Assembly: GCF_001583695.1 (NCBI RefSeq)
Contig: NZ_LOBC01000082.1
Span: 62,001-126,000, forward strand
Source of the DNA: Bacillus wiedmannii
GTDB lineage: Bacteria > Bacillota > Bacilli > Bacillales > Bacillaceae_G
Direction of reading: 5' to 3'
DNA: 64,000 nucleotides
Positions 1-8,252 of this stretch are shown piece by piece (position 1 is the first letter of the stretch; each line of letters opens with the position of its first letter). The position numbers and the translations under genes were made by a program. Under the pieces are notes generated by a model. That model did not search any database. It was not told the origin of the DNA and was given only the letters and a program-made list of their open reading frames with translations.

Positions 1-768
1 CAAAATGGTTCTCTTGTAATTTTAGCTGCTTTGCTTGCGGCAATAGCTTGGAATTTAATTACTTGGTACTACGGTATTCCAAGTAGTTCTTCGCATGCAA
101 TTATCGGCTCAATCGCAGGTGCAGCTATCGCTGCTGCCGGTATTAGCTCATTAAATCTTAAAGGGTTCATAAAAATTCTTGAAGCTTTAATCATTTCACC
201 GATTATCGCTTTTGTTATTGGTTATATCGTATACAGTATTTTTAAAGTGGTCTTTAAAAACTTTAATTTAACGAAAACGAACAAAAACTTCCGTTTATTC
301 CAAATTTTCACTGCAGCATTACAAGCTTATACACATGGTACGAATGATGCACAAAAAGCAATGGGAATCATTACGATGGCTCTTATGGCCAATAACTATC
401 ATACTTCTGACGACATCCCGTTCTGGGTACAATTATGTTGTGCAATCGCAATGGGTCTTGGTACTTCTGTTGGCGGATGGAAAATTATTAAAACTGTCGG
501 TGGACAAATTATGAAAATTCGTCCTGTAAATGGTGTAGCTGCTGATTTATCATCATCACTTGTTATTTTCGGCGCAACATTCATTCACTTACCGGTTAGT
601 ACAACGCACGTTATCTCTTCTTCTATTTTAGGGGTTGGTGCTTCACATCGTGTGAAAGGTGTAAAATGGGGAACTGCAAAACGTATGTTAATTACATGGG
701 TTATTACACTTCCTATTTCAGCTTCGTTAGCTGCACTATTTTACGCTTTATTACACTTAATCTTTTAA
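1..768 (+). CDS. PiT-family inorganic phosphate transporter (5' truncated by window)
   Basis: C-terminal 255 residues of an inorganic phosphate permease of the PiT family, an integral membrane carrier that imports phosphate with cations. The reading frame is open from base 1, so the true start lies outside the window. The second copy of the PiT signature is visible as HGTNDAQKAMG near base 331, followed by several hydrophobic segments and the late motif HLPVSTTHVISS near base 586, which is typical of the duplicated family halves. The gene ends at a strong hairpin terminator, so it is the last gene of its unit. The family is certain; the transported ion (phosphate rather than sulfate) is taken from family knowledge. 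Confidence 0.93.
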   Translation, partial: QNGSLVILAALLAAIAWNLITWYYGIPSSSSHAIIGSIAGAAIAAAGISSLNLKGFIKILEALIISPIIAFVIGYIVYSIFKVVFKNFNLTKTNKNFRLFQIFTAALQAYTHGTNDAQKAMGIITMALMANNYHTSDDIPFWVQLCCAIAMGLGTSVGGWKIIKTVGGQIMKIRPVNGVAADLSSSLVIFGATFIHLPVSTTHVISSSILGVGASHRVKGVKWGTAKRMLITWVITLPISASLAALFYALLHLIF

Positions 769-772
769 TTAA

Positions 773-811
773 AAGTCGTCTTCCTTATTTTTCTAGGAAG
801 ACGACTTTTTT
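773..811 (+). terminator. Rho-independent terminator after the phosphate transporter
   Basis: Perfect 13-bp inverted repeat (arms AAGTCGTCTTCCT and its complement) followed by a run of T, directly after the stop codon. Confidence 0.93.
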
Positions 812-885
812 GTGAACAAACCTTTTTCTTATTAAAAAGCGTGTATAATAATTGGTGGATAAGTTATATAGAGGAGTTGGAAATT

Positions 886-1686
886 TTGGAATACATCATG
901 TTACTTTTCATCGGGTTAATCGCCGGGACAGTCGGGAGTCTAGTCGGGCTTGGTGGCGGAATTATTATTGTTCCGTTATTAATCGGATTACACAGTCTAT
1001 CACCACAACTTGCAGTAGGAACTTCAATGGTAACAGTCGTTTTTACAGGACTATCTTCCACCCTTACTTATATGAAGCATAAACGAGTAGATTACAAAAG
1101 TGGACTTATTTTATTTATCGGGAGTGGCCCTGGTGGTATCATCGGCTCGTGGGCAAACAAATTTTTAAACCAAGATACATTTTCTTTATATTTTGGGATT
1201 TTCCTTATTTTTGTCTCCATCCTTCTTATGTTACGAGACAAATTAAACCCCCTTTCTTTATCAAATATGACGGTAATTAAGCGTTCTTTTACAGATAACG
1301 AAGGAAACACTGTACACTATCAATTCCCACCGCTTCTCGCTATCTTTATCGCCTTTATAGTTGGTTTTATATCTGGATTATTTGGAATTGGCGGCGGTGC
1401 CTTACTTGTTCCAGCAATGATGCTACTTTTTGCATTCCCAGCACATATTGCTGTAGCAACTTCGATGTTTATCGTATTTTTATCAGCAATTGTAAGTTCT
1501 GCAACTCACATCTCCCTTGGAAATGTCAGCTGGGTTTACGCATTAATTCTTATTCCTGGTGCATGGATTGGCGGAAAAATCGGGGCTTATATTAATACAA
1601 AATTAAGTGGTAATGCCGTAATTAATTTATTACGTATCACATTAATTATTCTCGGAACTAGATTAATCATTACTTCTTTTTTATAA
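886..1686 (+). CDS. TauE/SafE (DUF81) family membrane exporter
   Basis: A 266-residue polytopic membrane protein of the sulfite/organosulfonate exporter TauE/SafE family. It shows the internal duplication of the family: a Gly-rich motif SLVGLGGGIIIVP near the N-terminus is echoed by GLFGIGGGALLVPAMM in the middle, each followed by three to four hydrophobic helices. An upstream in-frame GTG at 841 has no ribosome binding site. I chose TTG at 886 because GAGGAG at 871-876 sits 9 nt before it; ATG at 898 is the alternative. Members often export sulfite, sulfoacetate or related anions, but many are uncharacterised, so the substrate is open. It has its own terminator and appears monocistronic. Confidence 0.88.
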   Translation: MEYIMLLFIGLIAGTVGSLVGLGGGIIIVPLLIGLHSLSPQLAVGTSMVTVVFTGLSSTLTYMKHKRVDYKSGLILFIGSGPGGIIGSWANKFLNQDTFSLYFGIFLIFVSILLMLRDKLNPLSLSNMTVIKRSFTDNEGNTVHYQFPPLLAIFIAFIVGFISGLFGIGGGALLVPAMMLLFAFPAHIAVATSMFIVFLSAIVSSATHISLGNVSWVYALILIPGAWIGGKIGAYINTKLSGNAVINLLRITLIILGTRLIITSFL

Positions 1687-1713
1687 CGCGTTCTTTTTAG
1701 AATGCGTTTTTCT
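1685..1713 (+). terminator. Terminator after the TauE-family gene
   Basis: Hairpin AACGCGTTCT / AGAATGCGTT with a T tract, overlapping the stop codon. The following 240 bases up to 1952 hold no convincing gene; the only open frame there (67 codons from 1791) lacks a ribosome binding site and resembles nothing I know. Confidence 0.85.
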
Positions 1714-1952
1714 TATACACATGAATATAAAAATCCTCCTAAGAGAACAAATAAAATTAAACAAACACATAATAACATATAATTGGAAATATGTACTTTC
1801 TTCAAGTTGACCACTCCTATAACTGCGACTGTTATCTTTATGATAGCGAAAAAATAATTCCCTTGCAGTTACAAAGTGCTAACAATGCAAAATCATTTAT
1901 TACAAATTTTATCCTTATATTTCATTTCTTTGTATATTCTATCGTTTTAATA

Positions 1953-1981
1953 AAAAAAGATGTCATATTGACATCTTTTTT
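1953..1981. terminator. Hairpin terminator serving the minus-strand gene at 1980
   Basis: Inverted repeat AAAAAAAGATGTCA / TGACATCTTTTTT with three loop bases. The T tracts work on both strands; its edge touches the stop codon of the leftward gene. Confidence 0.85.
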
Positions 1982-2207
1982 AGTGAAGAAGTGACCATCC
2001 CATAAAATCCTCATGTACTTGGCACGCCCTCTTATCGTTTCGATCATATAATTCAGCATAACTATCTGTTTCTTCATCATAAGCCATCGTATAAATAATT
2101 TGGCCGTCTACTTCAACGGATAACACGACTCCACCTTTCATCTCTTCTACATGAATGATAGCATTCGCCGGAATTCTCATATCCGTCATTTTTATCGCAT
2201 CTAACAA
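1980..2207 (-). CDS. Conserved small protein of unknown function (75 aa)
   Basis: I do not recognise this 75-residue protein. It is acidic, soluble-looking and beta-rich in appearance (runs such as VVLSVEVDGQIIYTMAYDEE), with no signal peptide, membrane segment or cysteine motif. The start is TTG at 2207, preceded 9 nt upstream by GGGGG; ATG codons at residues 7 and 10 are less well placed. It stands alone between two leftward/rightward units and ends in a bidirectional terminator. Coding likelihood is supported by the ribosome binding site, the terminator abutting the stop codon and normal codon use; function cannot be inferred. Confidence 0.7.
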   Translation of the reverse strand: MLDAIKMTDMRIPANAIIHVEEMKGGVVLSVEVDGQIIYTMAYDEETDSYAELYDRNDKRACQVHEDFMGWSLLH

Positions 2208-2376
2208 TATACTAAACCCCCTACAGCGTATTCATTGCTAGTACTATTACACACTAAATAGTATACTACTGTAATAGCATATATTTCGTCAATGAAATTG
2301 CTATTTAAAAGCATATTGTCTTTATACATATACGCTAAAATAGAAGAAATAGAAATGTTTAAATGGGGGGCTAACA

Positions 2377-2889
2377 TTGATTCTACACAAAGGAGATGTA
2401 CTATTCCGTCAAGGCGAGGACGGTCCTTTATATTTTATAAAAACAGGTTTATTAAAAGTAGTACGGATAGAAGAAGATGGAACACCATTTCTATTCAACA
2501 TTATCGTTCCAGGTGAAACGATACCTCACCATTCTTTAATTTCACCGAAGGAATATCACGGTACAGCAATCGCTTTAATGAAAACAGAAGTTGAACCTAT
2601 AATTAGTAATGAATGGTACGATCAACTTCAGGCAAATCCTGCATCATATGCAAATATTGCTATGCAACTACAATCAAAATTAAGAATGATGCAACAGCGT
2701 ATCGATCAATTGACAACCGTCTCTCCGAAAGAACGTCTACATCGTTTACAAGAATGGTTCACACTATATTTAGGTGACATTCCTATATATGAAATATTAA
2801 CACAAACTGAAATCGGTCAACTCATAGGTATACGCCGTGAAACGGTAAATCGGCTGTTACGAGAACAAATAAAAAACGAGGTAAAATAA
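2377..2889 (+). CDS. Crp/Fnr-family transcriptional regulator
   Basis: A 170-residue regulator with an N-terminal cyclic-nucleotide-binding-type beta barrel (starts directly in KGDVLFRQGEDGPLYFIKTG) and a C-terminal winged helix with the recognition-helix motif LTQTEIGQLIGIRRETVNRLLRE. It is about 50 residues shorter than typical Crp/Fnr proteins because the barrel begins almost at residue 1. TTG at 2377 is the likely start, since a run of six G lies 6 nt upstream. No cysteine cluster for an Fe-S centre is present, so it is not an Fnr-type oxygen sensor by itself. It is convergent with hmp, sharing a terminator. The effector is unknown. Confidence 0.85.
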   Translation: MILHKGDVLFRQGEDGPLYFIKTGLLKVVRIEEDGTPFLFNIIVPGETIPHHSLISPKEYHGTAIALMKTEVEPIISNEWYDQLQANPASYANIAMQLQSKLRMMQQRIDQLTTVSPKERLHRLQEWFTLYLGDIPIYEILTQTEIGQLIGIRRETVNRLLREQIKNEVK

Positions 2890-2902
2890 TACCTCGTTTT
2901 TT
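2871..2902. terminator. Bidirectional terminator between the Crp/Fnr gene and hmp
   Basis: Inverted repeat AAAAAACGAGGT / ACCTCGTTTTTT. It includes the last codons of the rightward gene and faces the 3' end of hmp. Confidence 0.88.
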
Positions 2903-2920
2903 ACTTATTTTAAACTTCAT

Positions 2921-4129
2921 CTATTGTAAGCTTGCTGCTGGACCGAAAAATTCATAATGAATATGCTCTTGTTCCACACCTAAATTAGTTAGTGCAGCAT
3001 TTATATGCTTCATAAATGGTACGGGACCACAGAAATAAAATTCTGCTTCAGTTGTCGGAATAATAGTTTGTAACCATTCAGCTTCAATGAAACCTTCTTT
3101 ATCAAAGTTCTTCATTTCCAAATCTTTTTCAGTTGGTGCAGAATAGCAAGTGTATGCTTTAACTTGTTCGTATTCATTATCTACTGCCTCAACGTGTTCT
3201 TTCATTGCATGTGTATTACTATTTATCGCTGCATGAACAAAACATACATTACGTTTTGAGTTTTGTTCAATTAATGTATTTAGCATACTCATCATTGGTG
3301 TAATACCTACTCCACCACTAATTAGCACAACTGGTAATGTTGAATCCATATTTAATACGAAATCTCCTGCTGGTGCACTTACTGGTAACATATCCCCTTC
3401 TGCTACATGATCGTGTAAGTAGTTAGATACTTTACCGTCCGGTGTATCTACACCTTTTTCTTTCTTTACACTAATACGATAATATTCTTTTCCAGGAGCA
3501 TCTGATAAACTATATTGACGATTATGTGTATACGTTTCACCTTCTATATTTATTTGAATCGTTACATATTGTCCTGGGATGAATGAAGAAACTTGCCCTC
3601 CATCTTCAGGTTTTAAATAAAATGATGTAATAACGTCGCTTTCCGTAACTTTTTTAACAACCACAAAGTTACGGAAATCTTTCCATCCACCTTCTTTATG
3701 TGCCGCTTCTTCATACATCTCTGCTTCAATGCTAATGAATGCATCAGCAATGACACCATAAGCTTCTCCCCATGCATTTAAAACTTCATCAGGTGCACCT
3801 GCAACCTCTTTAATTGCACGTAGTAAACATGTACCTACAATCGGGTAATGCTCTGCTTTAATACCTAAACTTCTATGCTTATGACCAATTTGTTTTACAA
3901 CCGGAATAATAGCTTCTAAATTATCAATATACGTTGCAGCTGCATAAACAGCATTCGCTAGCGCTTGTTGTTGTCTTCCCTTTTTCTGATTTGTATGGTT
4001 GAAAATATTTAATAACTCCGGATGTTCCGAAAATAAAATTTGATAAAATCTCGTTGTAATTTCAACGCCTTTTTCTTGTAATAATGGTACTGTTGACTTT
4101 ACGATTTCAATTGTTTTTGCACTTAACAT
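2921..4129 (-). CDS. hmp: Flavohemoprotein, nitric oxide dioxygenase
   Basis: A 402-residue flavohemoglobin that oxidises nitric oxide to nitrate using O2, FAD and NAD(P)H. Residues 1-140 are the globin domain with the proximal haem ligand His85 and the distal pair Tyr29 and Gln53. Residues from about 150 to the end form the ferredoxin-reductase-like module: FAD-binding RQYSLSDAPG, and NAD-binding ISGGVGITPMMSML followed by YFCGPVPFM. Length and residues match functional Hmp. The ATG at 4129 is preceded by GAGGAG. A Fnr-type palindrome lies 62-77 nt upstream, in line with the oxygen/NO control known for Bacillus hmp genes. Confidence 0.97.
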   Translation of the reverse strand: MLSAKTIEIVKSTVPLLQEKGVEITTRFYQILFSEHPELLNIFNHTNQKKGRQQQALANAVYAAATYIDNLEAIIPVVKQIGHKHRSLGIKAEHYPIVGTCLLRAIKEVAGAPDEVLNAWGEAYGVIADAFISIEAEMYEEAAHKEGGWKDFRNFVVVKKVTESDVITSFYLKPEDGGQVSSFIPGQYVTIQINIEGETYTHNRQYSLSDAPGKEYYRISVKKEKGVDTPDGKVSNYLHDHVAEGDMLPVSAPAGDFVLNMDSTLPVVLISGGVGITPMMSMLNTLIEQNSKRNVCFVHAAINSNTHAMKEHVEAVDNEYEQVKAYTCYSAPTEKDLEMKNFDKEGFIEAEWLQTIIPTTEAEFYFCGPVPFMKHINAALTNLGVEQEHIHYEFFGPAASLQ

Positions 4130-4190
4130 TGTATCCCACTCCTCTATTTCCTTAACTGTTTTTAGTTTAACTGAATTGTATAGTACATAT

Positions 4191-4206
4191 TGTGATTTTA
4201 ATCACT
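4191..4206 (-). promoter_or_regulatory. Fnr-type operator upstream of hmp
   Basis: TGTGA-N6-TCACT, one base off the Bacillus Fnr consensus TGTGA-N6-TCACA. On the minus strand a TAAACT hexamer 29 nt downstream of the centre would place the box at about -41.5 (activator position). A TACAAT hexamer 18 nt downstream would instead place it across -35 (repressor position). Confidence 0.6.
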
Positions 4207-4258
4207 ATTAACACGGTGTTTTTGTGAATAATATATGAACATTGCACTTACAAAACAA

Positions 4259-4291
4259 AATAAGCCAACTAGAATTTCTAGCTAGCTTATT
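4259..4291 (-). terminator. Terminator of the leftward gene ending at 4290
   Basis: Imperfect inverted repeat AATAAGC...CTAG / CTAG...GCTTATT overlapping the stop codon, followed on the minus strand by a T-rich stretch. Confidence 0.7.
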
Positions 4292-4808
4292 ATTTGGACT
4301 GTATAGCTTGTTCAATTACCCTTATATCTTTTCCATCTCCAAACTCTGTATACCCCCAGATGTTCGTTTCACCTCTATATTTATTTACTATAATATCTAA
4401 GTCATGGTATACACGATGTGCATAAACTACATACTCAATATTTTGAAGTTCCACACCTTTTTTTACAATTTCATAGCTTCTATTTACATCACGTTTTATT
4501 TTTTCATTCTTTATTTCTGTATGTATATTTTTTAAAGATGATTCTTGTTGTTGAAACCATTGTTTAAATTGGTTCCAGTCCCCTTCTGTATAATTCTCTG
4601 CTTTACCGTAATTTAAGAAATTATTATAACTTTCATGCGTCATACGAATAAAATCTAGCACTTTTGTCTCTTCTTGCACATCTTCTATTTGAGCTATTGT
4701 ACTTACCTCAGCAGGCTTATTCGCATAATGTAATAGCAATTTCATAAGACTATAGCTCGCAATGATCATTACGATAATAATCCCGAATACAATTAACAAT
4801 TTCTTCAT
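4290..4808 (-). CDS. Hypothetical membrane-anchored protein (172 aa)
   Basis: Function unknown. Translation from ATG at 4808 (GAAGGAG 8 nt upstream) gives MKKLL, one hydrophobic helix at about residues 5-25, then a hydrophilic extracellular domain of about 145 residues with many aromatic and charged residues and no cysteines. The topology fits a signal-anchor or secreted protein. A longer frame reaching 4907 has no ribosome binding site. It lies downstream of the site-2-protease-like gene with a gap of about 115 bp and may be co-transcribed. No recognisable catalytic motif was seen. Confidence 0.75.
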   Translation of the reverse strand: MKKLLIVFGIIIVMIIASYSLMKLLLHYANKPAEVSTIAQIEDVQEETKVLDFIRMTHESYNNFLNYGKAENYTEGDWNQFKQWFQQQESSLKNIHTEIKNEKIKRDVNRSYEIVKKGVELQNIEYVVYAHRVYHDLDIIVNKYRGETNIWGYTEFGDGKDIRVIEQAIQSK

Positions 4809-4922
4809 ATACAGAACTCCTTCTCTACTAAAGATATTACAATGTATGACTATACTTGTAACATTCTCTCGTAGAAATATAATTCCTGTATAAATTCTTC
4901 CTATCATTTCGACAATATTTTT

Positions 4923-6020
4923 CTATACATTTCTCGTTGGTAAATGTTCTTGTAAAACAATGTACCCTTCATAAGCTGTGTAACCGAGTATAGCCATTAA
5001 TCCGATATAACAAGCAAAGACTGTCCATTTTGTTTTCATATCAACTTTATAATAGTTTTCCTGTTGTCTCTTTTCTGTCTCCCATTCCTGTAATTTTCTT
5101 TCTGACATTTCAAATGCTTCTCTTATATGAATTGTATGCGTTTCTTTTTCATCTTCATATGGAACGTAATCAAGCGGCTCAAACTTTGGTAAAAGATGCT
5201 CTAACACTTCAATCTTTTGAAGTTCTCCTACTTTTAATTCTTTCTCTCTTTCTTTTTGCCTTAATATATTTATTTCATGTTGCATCATATATATATTTCG
5301 ATGCACCGCACCTGTTTCTTTTAACTCCTCTTCAAGTCTTGCAACATATTCTTTCATTCCATCAATTCTATATCCTAATTCCTTAATTGGCTCATCTCTC
5401 TTTATTACTCTATATAATTCCATACAGCCGATAATAAAAATAAATCCTCCCAAAATACTTTTAAAGTAAATGGCATAACAGAGCAATACAATAAGACCCG
5501 CTCCCCAAATCTTTGTACTTACAACTGAGATAATTCGTCCACCATCTAATGGAGAAACCGGAATCAAGTTAAAGAAATTAATCATACTTCCAAGTAAAAT
5601 AATTAATGCCCAAAATGGCTCTTTCGTTATTATATAAAGTGGAATCGCAGGTAAAAATGACAACAATCCGAAAAGAGGTCCCATGAAGGCGATGTAAGCT
5701 TCATCTTTTGCATTTTTCGGCATCTCTTTCATCCCAATAAGAGCGCCCATAAATGGAATAAATATTGCTGGCGATGTTGGTATACCTTTTCTTTTCGCAG
5801 CCCATAAATGGCCCATTTCATGAATAAACAACAAATAAATGAGCGCTACCCCAAATTTCCAACCATATATAACCGCGTATGCTCCAAGTGATAGAAACAT
5901 ACTAAATACCGTTGAAAACTTTGCTAGTTTAAAAATTGCAAATACCCACTTTAACTTAGAAAGTAAAAATAGCCCTATTGCAACAATAATTCCCCATAAT
6001 CCTTTTTTATTATTTTTCAT
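4923..6020 (-). CDS. Site-2 protease (M50) family membrane metalloprotease
   Basis: A 365-residue intramembrane metalloprotease of family M50. The zinc motif HEMGH is at residues 67-71 inside a hydrophobic helix and the second motif NLIPVSPLDGG at 151-161 supplies the Asp ligand; both are intact. Several membrane helices fill residues 8-200. A long charged, probably coiled-coil segment (about 215-325, rich in Glu/Lys) follows, and a last membrane helix near 335-355 closes the protein. This C-terminal extension is not part of SpoIVFB or RseP, so a different substrate or partner is likely. Start ATG 6020 follows GGAGAGG. The substrate is unknown; cleavage of an anti-sigma factor is only family analogy. 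Confidence 0.88.
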   Translation of the reverse strand: MKNNKKGLWGIIVAIGLFLLSKLKWVFAIFKLAKFSTVFSMFLSLGAYAVIYGWKFGVALIYLLFIHEMGHLWAAKRKGIPTSPAIFIPFMGALIGMKEMPKNAKDEAYIAFMGPLFGLLSFLPAIPLYIITKEPFWALIILLGSMINFFNLIPVSPLDGGRIISVVSTKIWGAGLIVLLCYAIYFKSILGGFIFIIGCMELYRVIKRDEPIKELGYRIDGMKEYVARLEEELKETGAVHRNIYMMQHEINILRQKEREKELKVGELQKIEVLEHLLPKFEPLDYVPYEDEKETHTIHIREAFEMSERKLQEWETEKRQQENYYKVDMKTKWTVFACYIGLMAILGYTAYEGYIVLQEHLPTRNV

Positions 6021-6170
6021 ATTCCTCTCCTTTATCTCTCATTAATGAATCATATTTATTCATCAAAACTATTCTTTTCTCTATTATGACATATTTTTTT
6101 CTATCGTTAGAAATAATGTTTATTTAATCCATTTTTAGCCAAAAATATAAATATAAGGAGGTGTTTGCAA

Positions 6171-6368
6171 ATGAATTTACAATCTCTCATAATAGGCGCT
6201 CTATCGTTTTTAGCTTCAACTCTTATTTTTTATACCGTTAGTTACGTATTATTATTAGATTTGTTGCCCAATCACGTATTTATTGCCCTTGTCATCCTTT
6301 CCGCTCTTATGATTTCTTTTCTTATTACACGAAAATCAATGAATGAGCCATCTGCAAAAGCAAAGTAA
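6171..6368 (+). CDS. Small two-helix membrane protein (65 aa)
   Basis: Function unknown. ATG at 6171 is preceded by AAGGAGG with 9 nt spacing; an in-frame TTG at 6165 is too close to that site. The protein has two hydrophobic segments (about residues 3-25 and 31-52) and a short charged tail ending in AKAK. It is monocistronic with its own terminator and diverges from the M50 protease gene, with 150 bp between the starts. Confidence 0.75.
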   Translation: MNLQSLIIGALSFLASTLIFYTVSYVLLLDLLPNHVFIALVILSALMISFLITRKSMNEPSAKAK

Positions 6369-6370
6369 TA

Positions 6371-6393
6371 GAGAGGGGGTTTTTCCCCCTCTC
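6371..6393 (+). terminator. Terminator of the 65-aa membrane protein gene
   Basis: GAGAGGGGG / CCCCCTCTC hairpin with a TTTTT loop directly after the stop codon; the T tract after it is weak. Confidence 0.65.
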
Positions 6394-6439
6394 TATTATC
6401 ATTTCCTAGGAAAGGCCATATAAACTTTACTAATTACCT

Positions 6440-6480
6440 TCATCCCGATCCGTAAGGGCTAATTAAAGTTTCATTTTATC
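6440..6480. repeat. Degenerate dispersed repeat end (bcr-like)
   Basis: Contains AATTAAAGTTTCATTTTAT, a decayed form of the repeat end seen intact at 10779-10822, 26046 and 54744. It overlaps the stop codon of the lipoprotein gene, so the repeat appears to supply the termination codon. Confidence 0.55.
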
Positions 6481-7327
6481 TTTGTAAATCCATTTTTTCA
6501 CCATACTCTTTAACAATTTGAATGATATTTTGAAAAACACCTATTTTTTCTTTTTTGCTATTTAATATTTTCAAATCATAATTTTCATAATATGTTTCTA
6601 ATGACTTTAATTGTGATTCTGAAGCATCTTTTACCGGAACAGTAGCATGCAATTCATATTGTTTATACCCTTCCTTTACCTTTTCACCTGAAATTTTTTC
6701 ACTCTCTTTTGCTCCAATTAATTTTTGAACTTTTTCTGGGAAAACGACTTGTAAATAATACTCTTGTTCCTTCTCTAACTTGTTGTATAGTGATTGTGAA
6801 ATCGTATACCGCACCGTATAATTCACTTTTTGATCGCCTGCTTTAATATGAAACGCAGTAATCTGCAAATCTTTTTTTGTTACTTCCGTTAAAGAACCTA
6901 CCTGCATCTCATCTTCTTTTTGTTCTAAAACATTTGGAAATATAGCCAAAAGCTTTTCTGTATCTTTTTTATTCAGCATATACATAGCTTTTTTATATTG
7001 TATCCATCCTCTTCTGTCTTCTCCTCTTAGCCATGCATAATATGTTTCTTTTTTTCCACCCCTATTAATTTGTATTTCATATTCCGGTTCACCAAAACTA
7101 CCTGTTACTTCTTGTTTTTCCGTTTTATCTATAATGTCTATTACTAACTTAGCTTCTGATTCCTGTAACTTTTTCTCTTTATGTTTTTTTTGTATAACGG
7201 TTACCCCTATCGTTTCTTTCATTTCATTCACCGTCTCTTCCACTTTTTTTGTTTCTTTTTTTTGCTCTACTTGACCACAAGACGCTAGTAACATAGCAAA
7301 TAACAATAATACATATTTCCTTTTCAA
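6476..7327 (-). CDS. Lipoprotein of unknown function
   Basis: A 283-residue predicted lipoprotein. TTG at 7327, preceded by AAAGGAGG, starts a signal peptide with a clear lipobox (LLAS before Cys17), so the mature protein would be lipid-anchored on the outer face of the membrane. The rest is hydrophilic, Lys/Glu-rich and without cysteines; segments such as VKLIGAKESEKISGEKV suggest alternating strands. The frame extends 73 codons upstream through low-quality sequence without a ribosome binding site, which I reject. It ends inside a degenerate repeat. It is divergent from the methyltransferase gene, with about 110 bp for both promoters. Function unknown. Confidence 0.8.
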   Translation of the reverse strand: MKRKYVLLLFAMLLASCGQVEQKKETKKVEETVNEMKETIGVTVIQKKHKEKKLQESEAKLVIDIIDKTEKQEVTGSFGEPEYEIQINRGGKKETYYAWLRGEDRRGWIQYKKAMYMLNKKDTEKLLAIFPNVLEQKEDEMQVGSLTEVTKKDLQITAFHIKAGDQKVNYTVRYTISQSLYNKLEKEQEYYLQVVFPEKVQKLIGAKESEKISGEKVKEGYKQYELHATVPVKDASESQLKSLETYYENYDLKILNSKKEKIGVFQNIIQIVKEYGEKMDLQR

Positions 7328-7435
7328 CTTAATCCTCCTTTTACAATAAGAAATTCTTATACTCTTCATATAAAAAACAAAAACGTGACACACTATAAAA
7401 TACGCTATACTAAGTATTGAAAGGAGGTCTTTTTC

Positions 7436-8212
7436 ATGTCCATTAATTTTCACGATGCAAATAATAAATACACATACGCACAGCGAAACGCCCATATTTC
7501 TTGGGGAGAAATGATAAAAAGTATTACAAATATACAAAACAAGCAAATAATTGATATCGGCTGTGGTGGCGGGATTTATACGAAAGAACTTGCTCTTATG
7601 GGGGCCAAAAATGTCATTGGACTTGATTTTTCAAAAGAAATATTACAAGCTGCAAAAGAAAATTGTAGCGGCTTTCCAAATATTTCATTCATTCACGGTG
7701 ATGCACATAGCGTCCCATATCCTAATGATACATTCGACATTGTTATTTCGCGCGCAGTGATTCATCATTTACAAGACATTCCTACATTTCTACGTGAAGC
7801 TTCTCGTATATTAAAGAAAAACGGTGTACTTATTGTACAAGACCGAACTATTGAAGATTGTACAATTCCTGGAAGCCCCGAACACATTCGTGGATATTTT
7901 TTCTCTACCTTTCCAAAACTCATTGAAATAGAATCAAAAAGGCGGCCAAAAACCACCACGATACAGCAAGAATTACAAAAACATTTTCTTCACGTGTTCC
8001 CCTCTCAAACACAATGGGAAGTACGAAAAATACATGATTCTGTAGAAGCATTGCTACAAGATTTATCACCTCGAACAGGTCGATCCATTCTATATGAATT
8101 AACAGATCATGAACTTTCTCAACTTCTACAACAGATCCAGACCGCATTACAAAGTATCTCTCCTATTATCGAAAGAGATCGGTGGACAATTTGGAGCGCC
8201 ATGAAATTGTAA
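7436..8212 (+). CDS. Class I SAM-dependent methyltransferase
   Basis: A 258-residue methyltransferase of the UbiE/Methyltransf_11 type. SAM-binding motif I is IIDIGCGGGIYTKEL near residues 38-52, the acidic motif II VIGLDFS follows, and motif IV is FDIVISRAVIHHL near residues 100-112. ATG 7436 has AAAGGAGG 8 nt upstream. The C-terminal third has no recognised motif and may set substrate choice. It stands alone between a divergent lipoprotein gene and a bidirectional terminator, so context gives no substrate. Small-molecule rather than RNA or DNA methylation is the usual role of this subfamily (inference). Confidence 0.88.
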   Translation: MSINFHDANNKYTYAQRNAHISWGEMIKSITNIQNKQIIDIGCGGGIYTKELALMGAKNVIGLDFSKEILQAAKENCSGFPNISFIHGDAHSVPYPNDTFDIVISRAVIHHLQDIPTFLREASRILKKNGVLIVQDRTIEDCTIPGSPEHIRGYFFSTFPKLIEIESKRRPKTTTIQQELQKHFLHVFPSQTQWEVRKIHDSVEALLQDLSPRTGRSILYELTDHELSQLLQQIQTALQSISPIIERDRWTIWSAMKL

Positions 8213-8252
8213 GGAAGGAAGCCTCACAACATAATGTGAGGCTTCCTTCTTT
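8213..8252. terminator. Bidirectional terminator after the methyltransferase gene
   Basis: Near-perfect 14-bp inverted repeat (GAAGGAAGCCTCAC and complement) between convergent genes. Confidence 0.92.

Noticed and set aside
1791-1994. 67-codon plus-strand frame after the TauE-family gene
   Set aside because: No ribosome site, atypical composition, and its end runs through the terminator of the opposing gene.
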